NCBI GenBank assembly: GCA_964247055.1
Contig: OZ176056.1
Span: forward strand, 1 to 64,000
Direction of reading: 5' to 3'
DNA from: Paragordius varius
Taxonomy: Eukaryota; Nematomorpha
DNA: 64,000 bases
The notes beneath the pieces were generated by a model. That model saw only the letters and a program-made list of their open reading frames with translations. It was not told the origin of the DNA and did not search any database. The first letter of the stretch is position 1, and every line of letters begins with the position of its first letter. Position numbers and translations under genes: made by a program. Positions 19,901-34,500 of this stretch are shown in pieces.

Positions 19901-22500
19901 ATTTGATCAGGTGATGTCACTATAATTTTTTTTGGTAGCCCTATGGTAGTTCCATCATCACCCCAAATATTTTGGGGATCGGACTATAAATGTAATTTTT
20001 ATGAATTTTTAAATATTTAAAAAATTTATTTTATACGATTTTTAAAATAAAAATGGCTACCTAAAATCCAAATTTGATCAGGTGATGTCGCCATAATTTT
20101 TTTTGGGTAGCCCTATGGTAGTTCCATCATTACCTCAAATACTTTGGGGATCGGACTATAAATGTAATTTTTAGGAATTTTTAAAATATTTAAAAAATTT
20201 ATTTTATACGATTTTAAAAATAAAAATGGCTACCTAAAATCCAAATTTGATCAGGTGATGTCGCCATAATTTTTTTTGCGTAGCCCTACGGTAGTTCTAT
20301 CATCACCCCAAATATTTTGGGGATCGGACTATAAATGTAATTTTTATGATTTTTTTAAATATTTAAAAAATTTATTTTATACGATTTTAAAAATAAAAAT
20401 GGCTACCTAAAATCCAAATTTGATCAGGTGATGTCACCATAATTTTTTTTGGGTAGCCCTATGGTAGTTCCATCATCACCCCAAATATTTTCGAGATCGG
20501 AGTATAAATGTAATTTTTATGAATTTTTTAAATATTTAAAAAATTTATTTTATACGATTTTAAAAATAAAAATGGCTACCTAAAATCCAAATTTGATCAG
20601 GCCATGTCACCATAATTTTTTTTAGGTAGCCCTATGGTAGTTCCATCATCACCCCAAATATTTTCGAGATCGGAGTATAAATGTAATTTTTATGAATTTT
20701 TTAAATATTTAAAAAATTTATTTTATACGATTTTAAAAATAAAAATGGCTACCTAAAATCCAAAGTCACTATAATTTTTTTGGGTAGCCCTATGGTAGTT
20801 CCATCATCACCCCAAATATTTTGGGGATCGGACTATAAATGTAATTTTTATGAATTTTTTAAATATTTAAAATATTTATTTTATACGATTTTTAAAATAA
20901 AAATGGCTACCTAAAATCCAAATTTGATCAGGTGATGTCACCATAATTTTTTTTGGGTAGCCCTATGGTAGTTCCATCATCACCCCAAATACTTTGGGGA
21001 TCGGACTATAAATGTAATTTTTATGAATTTTTTAAATATTTAAAAAATTTATTTTATACGATTTTAAAAATAAAAATGGCTACCTAAAATCCAAATTTGA
21101 TCAGGTGATGTCACCATAATTTTTTTTGGGTAGCCCTATGGTAGTTCCATCATCACCCCAAATATTTTTGAGATCGGAGTATAAATGTAATTTTTATGAA
21201 TTTTTTAAATATTTAAAAAATTTATTTTATACGATTTTAAAAATAAAAATGGCTACCTAAAATCCAAATTTGATCAGGTGATGTCACCATAATTTTTTTT
21301 GGGTAGCCCTATGGTAGTTCCATCATCACCCCAAATATTGTCGAGATCGGAGTATAAATGTAATTTTTGTGAATTTTTTAAATATTTAAAAAATTTATTT
21401 AATACGATTTTAAAAATAAAAATGGCTACCTAAAATCCAAATTTGATCAGGTGATGTCGCCATAATTTTTTTTGCGTAGCCCTATGGTAGTTCTATCATC
21501 ACCCCAAATATTTTAAGGATCGGACTATAAATGTAATTTTTATGATTTTTTTAAATATTTAAAAAATTTATTTTATACGATTTTAAAAATAAAAATGGCT
21601 ACCTAAAATCCAAATTTGATCAGGTGATGTCACCATAATTTTTTTTGGGTAGCCCTATGGTAGTTCCATCATCACCCCAAATATTTTCGAGATCGGAGTA
21701 TAAATGTAATTTTTATGAATTTTTTAAATATTTAAAAAATTTATTTTATACGATTTTAAAAATAAAAATGGCTACCTAAAATCCAAATTTGATCAGGTGA
21801 TGTCACCATAATTTTTTTTGGGTAGCCCTATGGTAGTTCCATCATCATCCCAAATATTTTCGAGATCGGAGTATAAATGTAATTTTTATGAATTTTTTAA
21901 ATATTTAAAAAATTTATTTTATACGATTTTAAAAATAAAAATGGCTACCTAAAATCCAAATTTGATCAGGTGATGTCACTATAATTTTTTTTGGGTAGCC
22001 CTATGGTAGTTCCATCATCACCCCAAATATTTTGGGGATCGGACTATAAATGTAATTTTTATGAATTTTTTAAATATTTAAAAAATTTATTTTATACGAT
22101 TTTAAAAATAAAAATGGCTACCTAAAATCCAAATTTGATCAGGTGATGTCACCATAATTTTTTTTGGGTAGCCCTATGGTAGTTCCATCATCACCCCAAA
22201 TATTGTCGAGATCAGAGTATAAATGTAATTTTTTTGAATTTTTTAAATATTTAAAAAATTTATTTAATACGATTTTAAAAATAAAAATGGCTACCTAAAA
22301 TCAAAATTTGATCAGGTGATGTCGCCATAATTTTTTTTGGGTAGCCCTATGGTAGTTCCATCATCACCCCAAATATTGTCGAGATCGGAGTATAAATGTA
22401 ATTTTTTTGAATTTTTTAAATATTTAAAAAATTTATTTAATACGATTTTAAAAATAAAAATGGCTACCTAAAATCCAAATTTGATCAGGTGATGTCGCCA
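13500..22500 (+). repeat. 26-monomer block duplicated in tandem (~4479 bp lag), approximate limits
   Basis: Markers recur at about 4479 bp. They include CCAAATATGATCAGG near 13690 and 18170, TTTATAAATTTTTTAAAT near 13965 and 18445, AATCAAAATTTG at 14552 and 19031, GATCTCACTATAA at 15089 and 19568, AGGAAT at 15694 and 20173, and CCAAAGTCAC at 16281 and 20760. Differences between the copies are few (single T-run changes, TTATCTTA versus TTATTTTA), so this is a recent duplication of ~4.5 kb. Confidence 0.88.
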
Positions 22501-25500
22501 TAATTTTTTTTGCGTAGCCCTATGGTAGTTCTATCATCACCCCAAATATTTTAAGGATCGGACTATAAATGTAATTTTTATGATTTTTTTAAATATTTAA
22601 AAAATTTATTTTATACGATTTTAAAAATAAAAATGGCTACCTAAAATCCAAATTTGATCAGGTGATGTCACCATAATTTTTTTTGGGTAGCCCTATGGTA
22701 GTTCCATCATCATCCCAAATATTTTCGAGATCGGAGTATAAATGTAATTTTTATGAATTTTTTAAATATTTAAAAAATTTATTTTATACGATTTTAAAAA
22801 TAAAAATGGCTACCTAAAATCCAAATTTGATCAGGTGATGTCACTATAATTTTTTTTCGGTAGCCCTATGGTAGTTCCATCATCACCCCAAATATTTTGG
22901 GGATCAGACTATAAATGTAATTTTTATGAATTTTTTTAATATTTAAAAAATTTATTTTATACGATTTTAAAAATAAAAATGGCTACCTAAAATCCAAATT
23001 TGATCAGGTGATGTCACCATAATTTTTTTGGGTAGCCCTATGGTAGTTCCATCATCACCCCAAATATTGTCGAGATCGGAGTATAAATGTAATTTTTTTG
23101 AATTTTTTAAATATTTAAAAAATTTATTTAATACGATTTTAAAAATAAAAATGGCTACCTAAAATCCAAATTTGATCAGGTGATGTCGCCATAATTTTTT
23201 TTGCGTAGCCCTATGGTAGTTCTATCATCACCCCAAATATTTTAAGGATCGGACTATAAATGTAATTTTTATGATTTTTTTAAATATTTAAAAAATTTAT
23301 TTTATACGATTTTAAAAATAAAAATGGCTACCTAAAATCCAAATTTGATCAGGTGATGTCACCATAATTTTTTTTGGGTAGCCCTATGGTAGTTCCATCA
23401 TCATCCCAAATATTTTCGAGATCGGAGTATAAATGTAATTTTTATGAATTTTTTAAATATTTAAAAAATTTATTTTATACGATTTTAAAAATAAAAATGG
23501 CTACCTAAAATCCAAATTTGATCAGGTGATGTCACTATAATTTTTTTTGGGTAGCCCTATGGTAGTTCCATCATCACCCCAAATATTTTGGGGATCAGAC
23601 TATAAATGTAATTTTTATGAATTTTTTAAATATTTAAAAAATTTATTTTATACGATTTTAAAAATAAAAATGGCTACCTAAAATCCAAATTTGATCAGGT
23701 GATGTCACCATAATTTTTTTGGGTAGCCCTATGGTAGTTCCATCATCACCCCAAATATTGTCGAGATCGGAGTATAAATGTAATTTTTTTGAATTTTTTA
23801 AATATTTAAAAAATTTATTTAATACGATTTTAAAAATAAAAATGGCTACCTAAAATCCAAATTTGATCAGGTGATGTCGCCATAATTTTTTTTGCGTAGC
23901 CCTATGGTAGTTCTATCATCACCCCAAATATTTTAAGGATCGGACTATAAATGTAATTTTTATGATTTTTTTAAATATTTAAAAAATTTATTTTATACGA
24001 TTTTAAAAATAAAAATGGCTACCTAAAATCCAAATTTGATCAGGTGATGTCACCATAATTTTTTTTGGGTAGCCCTATGGTAGTTCCATCATCATCCTTA
24101 ATATTTCCGAGATCGGAGTATAAATGTAATTTTTATGAATTTTTTAAATATTTAAAAAATTTATTTTATACGATTTTAAAAATAAAAATGGCTACCTAAA
24201 ATCCAAATTTGATCAGGTGATGTCACTATAATTTTTTTTGGGTAGCCCTATGGTAGTTCTATCATCACCCCAAATATTTTAAGGATCGGACTATAAATGT
24301 AATTTTTATGATTTTTTTAAATATTTAAAAAATTTATTTTATACGATTTTAAAAATAAAAATGGCTACCTAAAATCCAAATTTGATCAGGTGATGTCACT
24401 ATAATTTTTTTTGGGTAGCCCTATGGTAGTTCCATCATCACCCCAAATATTTTGGGGATCAGACTATAAATGTAATTTTTATGAATTTTTTAAATATTTA
24501 AAAAATTTATTTTATACGATTTTAAAAATAAAAATGGCTACCTAAAATCCAAATTTGATCAGGTGATGTCACCATAATTTTTTTGGGTAGCCCTATGGTA
24601 GTTCCATCATCACCCCAAATATTGTCGAGATCGGAGTATAAATGTAATTTTTTTGAATTTTTTAAATATTTAAAAAATTTATTTAATACGATTTTAAAAA
24701 TAAAAATGGCTACCTAAAATCCAAATTTGATCAGGTGATGTCGCCATAATTTTTTTTGCGTAGCCCTATGGTAGTTCTATCATCACCCCAAATATTTTAA
24801 GGATCGGACTATAAATGTAATTTTTATGATTTTTTTAAATATTTAAAAAATTTATTTTATACGATTTTAAAAATAAAAATGGCTACCTAAAATCCAAATT
24901 TGATCAGGTGATGTCACCATAATTTTTTTTGGGTAGCCCTATGGTAGTTCCATCATCATCCCAAATATTTTCGAGATCGGAGTATAAATGTAATTTTTAT
25001 GAATTTTTTAAATATTTAAAAAATTTATTTTATACGATTTTAAAAATAAAAATGGCTACCTAAAATCCAAATTTGATCAGGTGATGTCACTATAATTTTT
25101 TTTGGGTAGCCCTATGGTAGTTCCATCATCACCCCAAATATTTTGGGGATCAGACTATAAATGTAATTTTTATGAATTTTTTAAATATTTAAAAAATTTA
25201 TTTTATACGATTTTAAAAATAAAAATGGCTACCTAAAATCCAAATTTGATCAGGTGATGTCACCATAATTTTTTTGGGTAGCCCTATGGTAGTTCCATCA
25301 TCACCCCAAATATTGTCGAGATCGGAGTATAAATGTAATTTTTTTGAATTTTTTAAATATTTAAAAAATTTATTTAATACGATTTTAAAAATAAAAATGG
25401 CTACCTAAAATCCAAATTTGATCAGGTGATGTAGCCATAATTTTTTTTGCGTAGCCCTATGGTAGTTCTATCATCACCCCAAATATTTTAAGGATCGGAC

Positions 25501-28500
25501 TATAAATGTAATTTTTATGATTTTTTTAAATATTTAAAAAATTTATTTTATACGATTTTAAAAATAAAAATGGCTACCTAAAATCCAAATTTGATCAGGT
25601 GATGTCACCATAATTTTTTTTGGGTAGCCCTATGGTAGTTCCATCATCATCCTTAATATTTCCGAGATCGGAGTATAAATGTAATTTTTATGAATTTTTT
25701 AAATATTTAAAAAATTTATTTTATACGATTTTAAAAATAAAAATGGCTACCTAAAATCCAAATTTGATCAGGTGATGTCACTATAATTTTTTTTGGGTAG
25801 CCCTATGGTAGTTCTATCATCACCCCAAATATTTTAAGGATCGGACTATAAATGTAATTTTTATGATTTTTTTAAATATTTAAAAAATTTATTTTATACG
25901 ATTTTAAAAATAAAAATGGCTACCTAAAATCCAAATTTGATCAGGTGATGTCACTATAATTTTTTTTGGGTAGCCCTATGGTAGTTCCATCATCACCCCA
26001 AATATTTTGGGGATCAGACTATAAATGTAATTTTTATGAATTTTTTAAATATTTAAAAAATTTATTTTATACGATTTTAAAAATAAAAATGGCTACCTAA
26101 AATCCAAATTTGATCAGGTGATGTCACCATAATTTTTTTGGGTAGCCCTATGGTAGTTCCATCATCACCCCAAATATTGTCGAGATCGGAGTATAAATGT
26201 AATTTTTTTGAATTTTTTAAATATTTAAAAAATTTATTTAATACGATTTTAAAAATAAAAATGGCTACCTAAAATCCAAATTTGATCAGGTGATGTCGCC
26301 ATAATTTTTTTTGCGTAGCCCTATGGTAGTTCTATCATCACCCCAAATATTTTAAGGATCGGACTATAAATGTAATTTTTATGAATTTTTTAAATATTTA
26401 AAAAATTTATTTTATACGATTTTAAAAATAAAAATGGCTACCTAAAATCCAAATTTGATCAGGTGATGTCACCATAATTTTTTTTGGGTAGCCCTATGGT
26501 AGTTCCATCATCATCCCAAATATTTTCGAGATCGGAGTATAAATGTAATTTTTATGAATTTTTTAAATATTTAAAAAATTTATTTTATACGATTTTAAAA
26601 ATAAAAATGGCTACCTAAAATCCAAATTTGATCAGGTGATGTCACTATAATTTTTTTTGGGTAGCCCTATGGTAGTTCCATCATCACCCCAAATATTTTG
26701 GGGATCAGACTATAAATGTAATTTTTATGAATTTTTTAAATATTTAAAAAATTTATTTTATACGATTTTAAAAATAAAAATGGCTACCTAAAATCCAAAT
26801 TTGATCAGGTGATGTCACCATAATTTTTTTGGGTAGCCCTATGGTAGTTCCATCATCACCCCAAATATTGTCGAGATCGGAGTATAAATGTAATTTTTTT
26901 GAATTTTTTAAATATTTAAAAAATTTATTTAATACGATTTTAAAAATAAAAATGGCTACCTAAAATCCAAATTTGATCAGGTGATGTCACCATAATTTTT
27001 TTGGGTAGCCCTATGGTAGTTCCATCATCACCCCAAATATTGTCGAGATCGGAGTATAAATGTAATTTTTTTGAATTTTTTAAATATTTAAAAAATTTAT
27101 TTAATACGATTTTAAAAATAAAAATGGCTACCTAAAATCCAAATTTGATCAGGTGATGTCGCCATAATTTTTTTTGCGTAGCCCTATGGTAGTTCTATCA
27201 TCACCCCAAATATTTTAAGGATCGGACTATAAATGTAATTTTTATGATTTTTTTAAATATTTAAAAAATTTATTTTATACGATTTTAAAAATAAAAATGG
27301 CTACCTAAAATCCAAATTTGATCAGGTGATGTCGCCATAATTTTTTTTGCGTAGCCCTATGGTAGTTCTATCATCACCCCAAATATTTTAAGGATCGGAC
27401 TATAAATGTAATTTTTATGATTTTTTTAAATATTTAAAAAATTTATTTTATACGATTTTAAAAATAAAAATGGCTACCTAAAATCCAAATTTGATCAGGT
27501 GATGTCACCATAATTTTTTTTGGGTAGCCCTATGGTAGTTCCATCATCATCCCAAATATTTTCGAGATCGGAGTATAAATGTAATTTTTATGAATTTTTT
27601 AAATATTTAAAAAATTTATTTTATACGATTTTAAAAATAAAAATGGCTACCTAAAATCCAAATTTGATCAGGTGATGTCACTATAATTTTTTTTGGGTAG
27701 CCCTATGGTAGTTCCATCATCACCCCAAATATTTTCGAGATCGGAGTATAAATGTAATTTTTATGAATTTTTTAAATATTTAAAAAATTTATTTTATACG
27801 ATTTTAAAAATAAAAATGGCTACCTAAAATCCAAATTTGATCAGGTGATGTCACTATAATTTTTTTTGGGTAGCCCTATGGTAGTTCCATCATCACCCCA
27901 AATATTTTGGGGATCGGACTATAAATGTAATTTTTATGAATTTTTTAAATATTTAAAAAATTTATTTTATACGATTTTAAAAATAAAAATGGCTACCTAA
28001 AATCCAAATTTGATCAGGTGATGTCACCATAATTTTTTTTGGGTAGCCCTATGGTAGTTCCATCATCACCCCAAATATTGTCGAGATCGGAGTATAAATG
28101 TAATTTTTTTGAATTTTTTAAATATTTAAAAAATTTATTTAATACGATTTTAAAAATAAAAATGGCTACCTAAAATCAAAATTTGATCAGGTGATGTCGC
28201 CATAATTTTTTTTGGGTAGCCCTATGGTAGTTCCATCATCACCCCAAATATTGTCGAGATCTGAGTATAAATGTAATTTTTTTGAATTTTTTAAATATTT
28301 AAAAAATTTATTTAATACGATTTTAAAAATAAAAATGGCTACCTAAAATCCAAATTTGATCAGGTGATGTCGCCATAATTTTTTTTGCGTAGCCCTATGG
28401 TAGTTCTATCATCACCCCAAATATTTTAAGGATCGGACTATAAATGTAATTTTTATGATTTTTTTAAATATTTAAAAAATTTATTTTATACGATTTTAAA

Positions 28501-31500
28501 AATAAAAATGGCTACCTAAAATCCAAATTTGATCAGGTGATGTCACCATAATTTTTTTTGGGTAGCCCTATGGTAGTTCCATCATCATCCCAAATATTTT
28601 CGAGATCGGAGTATAAATGTAATTTTTATGAATTTTTTAAATATTTAAAAAATTTATTTTATACGATTTTAAAAATAAAAATGGCTACCTAAAATCCAAA
28701 TTTGATCAGGTGATGTCACTATAATTTTTTTTGGGTAGCCCTATGGTAGTTCCATCATCACCCCAAATATTTTGGGGATCAGACTATAAATGTAAATTTT
28801 ATGAATTTTTTTAATATTTAAAAAATTTATTTTATACGATTTTAAAAATAAAAATGGCTACCTAAAATCCAAATTTGATCAGGTGATGTCACCATAATTT
28901 TTTTGGGTAGCCCTATGGTAGTTCCATCATCACCCCAAATATTGTCGAGATCGGAGTATAAATGTAATTTTTTTGAATTTTTTAAATATTTAAAAAATTT
29001 ATTTAATACGATTTTAAAAATAAAAATGGCTACCTAAAATCCAAATTTGATCAGGTGATGTCGCCATAATTTTTTTTGCGTAGCCCTATGGTAGTTCTAT
29101 CATCACCCCAAATATTTTAAGGATCGGACTATAAATGTAATTTTTATGATTTTTTTAAATATTTAAAAAATTTATTTTATACGATTTTAAAAATAAAAAT
29201 GGCTACCTAAAATCCAAATTTGATCAGGTGATGTCACCATAATTTTTTTTGGGTAGCCCTATGGTAGTTCCATCATCATCCCAAATATTTTCGAGATCGG
29301 AGTATAAATGTAATTTTTATGAATTTTTTAAATATTTAAAAAATTTATTTTATACGATTTTAAAAATAAAAATGGCTACCTAAAATCCAAATTTGATCAG
29401 GTGATGTCACTATAATTTTTTTTGGGTAGCCCTATGGTAGTTCCATCATCACCCCAAATATTTTGGGGATCAGACTATAAATGTAATTTTTATGAATTTT
29501 TTAAATATTTAAAAAATTTATTTTATACGATTTTAAAAATAAAAATGGCTACCTAAAATCCAAATTTGATCAGGTGATGTCACCATAATTTTTTTGGGTA
29601 GCCCTATGGTAGTTCCATCATCACCCCAAATATTGTCGAGATCGGAGTATAAATGTAATTTTTTTGAATTTTTTAAATATTTAAAAAATTTATTTAATAC
29701 GATTTTAAAAATAAAAATGGCTACCTAAAATCCAAATTTGATCAGGTGATGTCGCCATAATTTTTTTTGCGTAGCCCTATGGTAGTTCTATCATCACCCC
29801 AAATATTTTAAGGATCGGACTATAAATGTAATTTTTATGATTTTTTTAAATATTTAAAAAATTTATTTTATACGATTTTAAAAATAAAAATGGCTACCTA
29901 AAATCCAAATTTGATCAGGTGATGTCACCATAATTTTTTTTGGGTAGCCCTATGGTAGTTCCATCATCACCCCAAATATTTTCGAGATCGGAGTATAAAT
30001 GTAATTTTTATGAATTTTTTAAATATTGAAAAAATTTATTTTATACGATTTTAAAAATAAAAATGGCTACCTAAAATCCAAATTTGATCAGGTGATGTCA
30101 CCATAATTTTTTTTGGGTAGCCCTATGGTAGTTCCATCATCATCCTAAATATTTCCGAGATCGGAGTATAAATGTAATTTTTATGAATTTTTTAAATATT
30201 TAAAAAATTTATTTTATACGATTTTAAAAATAAAAATGGCTACCTAAAATCCAAATTTGATCAGGTGATGTCACTATAATTTTTTTTGGGTAGCCCTATG
30301 GTAGTTCTATCATCACCCCAAATATTTTAAGGATCGGACTATAAATGTAATTTTTATGATTTTTTTAAATATTTAAAAAATTTATTTTATACGATTTTAA
30401 AAATAAAAATGGCTACCTAAAATCCAAATTTGATCAGGTGATGTCACTATAATTTTTTTTGGGTAGCCCTATGGTAGTTCCATCATCACCCCAAATATTT
30501 TGGGGATCAGACTATAAATGTAATTTTTATGAATTTTTTAAATATTTAAAAAATTTATTTTATACGATTTTAAAAATAAAAATGGCTACCTAAAATCCAA
30601 ATTTGATCAGGTGATGTCACCATAATTTTTTTGGGTAGCCCTATGGTAGTTCCATCATCACCCCATATATTGTCGAGATCGGAGTATAAATGTAATTTTT
30701 TTGAATTTTTTAAATATTTAAAAAATTTATTTAATACGATTTTAAAAATAAAAATGGCTACCTAAAATCCAAATTTGATCAGGTGATGTCGCCATAATTT
30801 TTTTTGCGTAGCCCTATGGTAGTTCTATCATCACCCCAAATATTTTAAGGATCGGACTATAAATGTAATTTTTATGATTTTTTTAAATATTTAAAAAATT
30901 TATTTTATACGATTTTAAAAATAAAAATGGCTACCTAAAATCCAAATTTGATCAGGTGATGTCACCATAATTTTTTTTGGGTAGCCCTATGGTAGTTCCA
31001 TCATCATCCCAAATATTTTCGAGATCGGAGTATAAATGTAATTTTTATGAATTTTTTAAATATTTAAAAAATTTATTTTATACGATTTTAAAAATAAAAA
31101 TGGCTACCTAAAATCCAAATTTGATCAGGTGATGTCACTATAATTTTTTTTGGGTAGCCCTATGGTAGTTCCATCATCACCCCAAATATTTTGGGGATCA
31201 GACTATAAATGTAATTTTTATGAATTTTTTAAATATTTAAAAAATTTATTTTATACGATTTTAAAAATAAAAATGGCTACCTAAAATCCAAATTTGATCA
31301 GGTGATGTCACCATAATTTTTTTGGGTAGCCCTATGGTAGTTCCATCATCACCCCAAATATTGTCGAGATCGGAGTATAAATGTAATTTTTTTGAATTTT
31401 TTAAATATTTAAAAAATTTATTTAATACGATTTTAAAAATAAAAATGGCTACCTAAAATCCAAATTTGATCAGGTGATGTCGCCATAATTTTTTTTGCGT

Positions 31501-34500
31501 AGCCCTATGGTAGTTCTATCATCACCCCAAATATTTTAAGGATCGGACTATAAATGTAATTTTTATGATTTTTTTAAATATTTAAAAAATTTATTTTATA
31601 CGATTTTAAAAATAAAAATGGCTACCTAAAATCCAAATTTGATCAGGTGATGTCACCATAATTTTTTTTGGGTAGCCCTATGGTAGTTCCATCATCACCC
31701 CAAATATTTTCGAGATCGGAGTATAAATGTAATTTTTATGAATTTTTTAAATATTGAAAAAATTTATTTTATACGATTTTAAAAATAAAAATGGCTACCT
31801 AAAATCCAAATTTGATCAGGTGATGTCACCATAATTTTTTTTGGGTAGCCCTATGGTAGTTCCATCATCATCCTAAATATTTCCGAGATCGGAGTATAAA
31901 TGTAATTTTTATGAATTTTTTAAATATTTAAAAAATTTATTTTATACGATTTTAAAAATAAAAATGGCTACCTAAAATCCAAATTTGATCAGGTGATGTC
32001 ACTATAATTTTTTTTGGGTAGCCCTATGGTAGTTCTATCATCACCCCAAATATTTTAAGGATCGGACTATAAATGTAATTTTTATGATTTTTTTAAATAT
32101 TTAAAAAATTTATTTTATACGATTTTAAAAATAAAAATGGCTACCTTAAATCCAAATTTGATCAGGTGATGTCACTATAATTTTTTTTGGGTAGCCCTAT
32201 GGTAGTTCCATCATCACCCCAAATATTTTGGGGATCAGACTATAAATGTAATTTTTATGAATTTTTTAAATATTTAAAAAATTTATTTTATACGATTTTA
32301 AAAATAAAAATGGCTACCTAAAATCCAAATTTGATCAGGTGATGTCACCATAATTTTTTTGGGTAGCCCTATGGTAGTTCCATCATCACCCCATATATTG
32401 TCGAGATCGGAGTATAAATGTAATTTTTTTGAATTTTTTAAATATTTAAAAAATTTATTTAATACGATTTTAAAAATAAAAATGGCTACCTAAAATCCAA
32501 ATTTGATCAGGTGATGTCGCCATAATTTTTTTTGCGTAGCCCTATGGTAGTTCTATCATCACCCCAAATATTTTAAGGATCGGACTATAAATGTAATTTT
32601 TATGAATTTTTTAAATATTTAAAAAATTTATTTTATACGATTTTAAAAATAAAAATGGCTACCTAAAATCCAAATTTGATCAGGTGATGTCACCATAATT
32701 TTTTTTGGGTAGCCCTATGGTAGTTCCATCATCATCCCAAATATTTTCGAGATCGGAGTATAAATGTAATTTTTATGAATTTTTTAAATATTTAAAAAAT
32801 TTATTTTATACGATTTTAAAAATAAAAATGGCTACCTAAAATCCAAATTTGATCAGGTGATGTCACTATAATTTTTTTTGGGTAGCCCTATGGTAGTTCC
32901 ATCATCACCCCAAATATTTTGGGGATCAGACTATAAATGTAATTTTTATGAATTTTTTAAATATTTAAAAAATTTATTTTATACGATTTTAAAAATAAAA
33001 ATGGCTACCTAAAATCCAAATTTGATCAGGTGATGTCACCATAATTTTTTTTGGGTAGCCCTATGGTAGTTCCATCATCACCCCAAATATTGTCGAGATC
33101 GGAGTATAAATGTAATTTTTTTGAATTTTTTAAATATTTAAAAAATTTATTTAATACGATTTTAAAAATAAAAATGGCTACCTAAAATCCAAATTTGATC
33201 AGGTGATGTCACCATAATTTTTTTGGGTAGCCCTATGGTAGTTCCATCATTGTCGAGATCGGAGTATAAATGTAATTTTTTTGAATTTTTTAAATATTTA
33301 AAAAATTTATTTAATACGATTTTAAAAATAAAAATGGCTACCTAAAATCCAAATTTGATCAGGTGATGTCGCCATAATTTTTTTTGCGTAGCCCTATGGT
33401 AGTTCTATCATCACCCCAAATATTTTAAGGATCGGACTATAAATGTAATTTTTATGATTTTTTTAAATATTTAAAAAATTTATTTTATACGATTTTAAAA
33501 ATAAAAATGGCTACCTAAAATCCAAATTTGATCAGGTGATGTCGCCATAATTTTTTTTGCGTAGCCCTATGGTAGTTCTATCATCACCCCAAATATTTTA
33601 AGGATCGGACTATAAATGTAATTTTTATGATTTTTTTAAATATTTAAAAAATTTATTTTATACGATTTTAAAAATAAAAATGGCTACCTAAAATCCAAAT
33701 TTGATCAGGTGATGTCACCATAATTTTTTTTGGGTAGCCCTATGGTAGTTCCATCATCATCCCAAATATTTTCGAGATCGGAGTATAAATGTAATTTTTA
33801 TGTATTTTTTAAATATTTAAAAAATTTATTTTATACGATTTTAAAAATAAAAATGGCTACCTAAAATCCAAATTTGATCAGGTGATGTCACTATAATTTT
33901 TTTTGGGTAGCCCTATGGTAGTTCCATCATCACCCCAAATATTTTGGGGATCAGACTATAAATGTAATTTTTATGAATTTTTTAAATATTTAAAAAATTT
34001 ATTTTATACGATTTTAAAAATAAAAATGGCTACCTAAAATCCAAATTTGATCAGGTGATGTCACCATAATTTTTTTGGGTAGCCCTATGGTAGTTCCATC
34101 ATCACCCCAAATATTGTCGAGATCGGAGTATAAATGTAATTTTTTTGAATTTTTTAAATATTTAAAAAATTTATTTAATACGATTTTAAAAATAAAAATG
34201 GCTACCTAAAATCCAAATTTGATCAGGTGATGTCGCCATAATTTTTTTTGGGTAGCCCTATGGTAGTTCCATCATCATCCCAAATATTTTCGAGATCGGA
34301 GTATAAATGTAATTTTTATGAATTTTTTAAATATTTAAAAAATTTATTTTATACGATTTTAAAAATAAAAATGGCTACCTAAAATCCAAATTTGATCAGG
34401 TGATGTCACTATAATTTTTTTTGGGTAGCCCTATGGTAGTTCCATCATCACCCCAAATATTTTGGGGATCAGACTATAAATGTAATTTTTATGAATTTTT

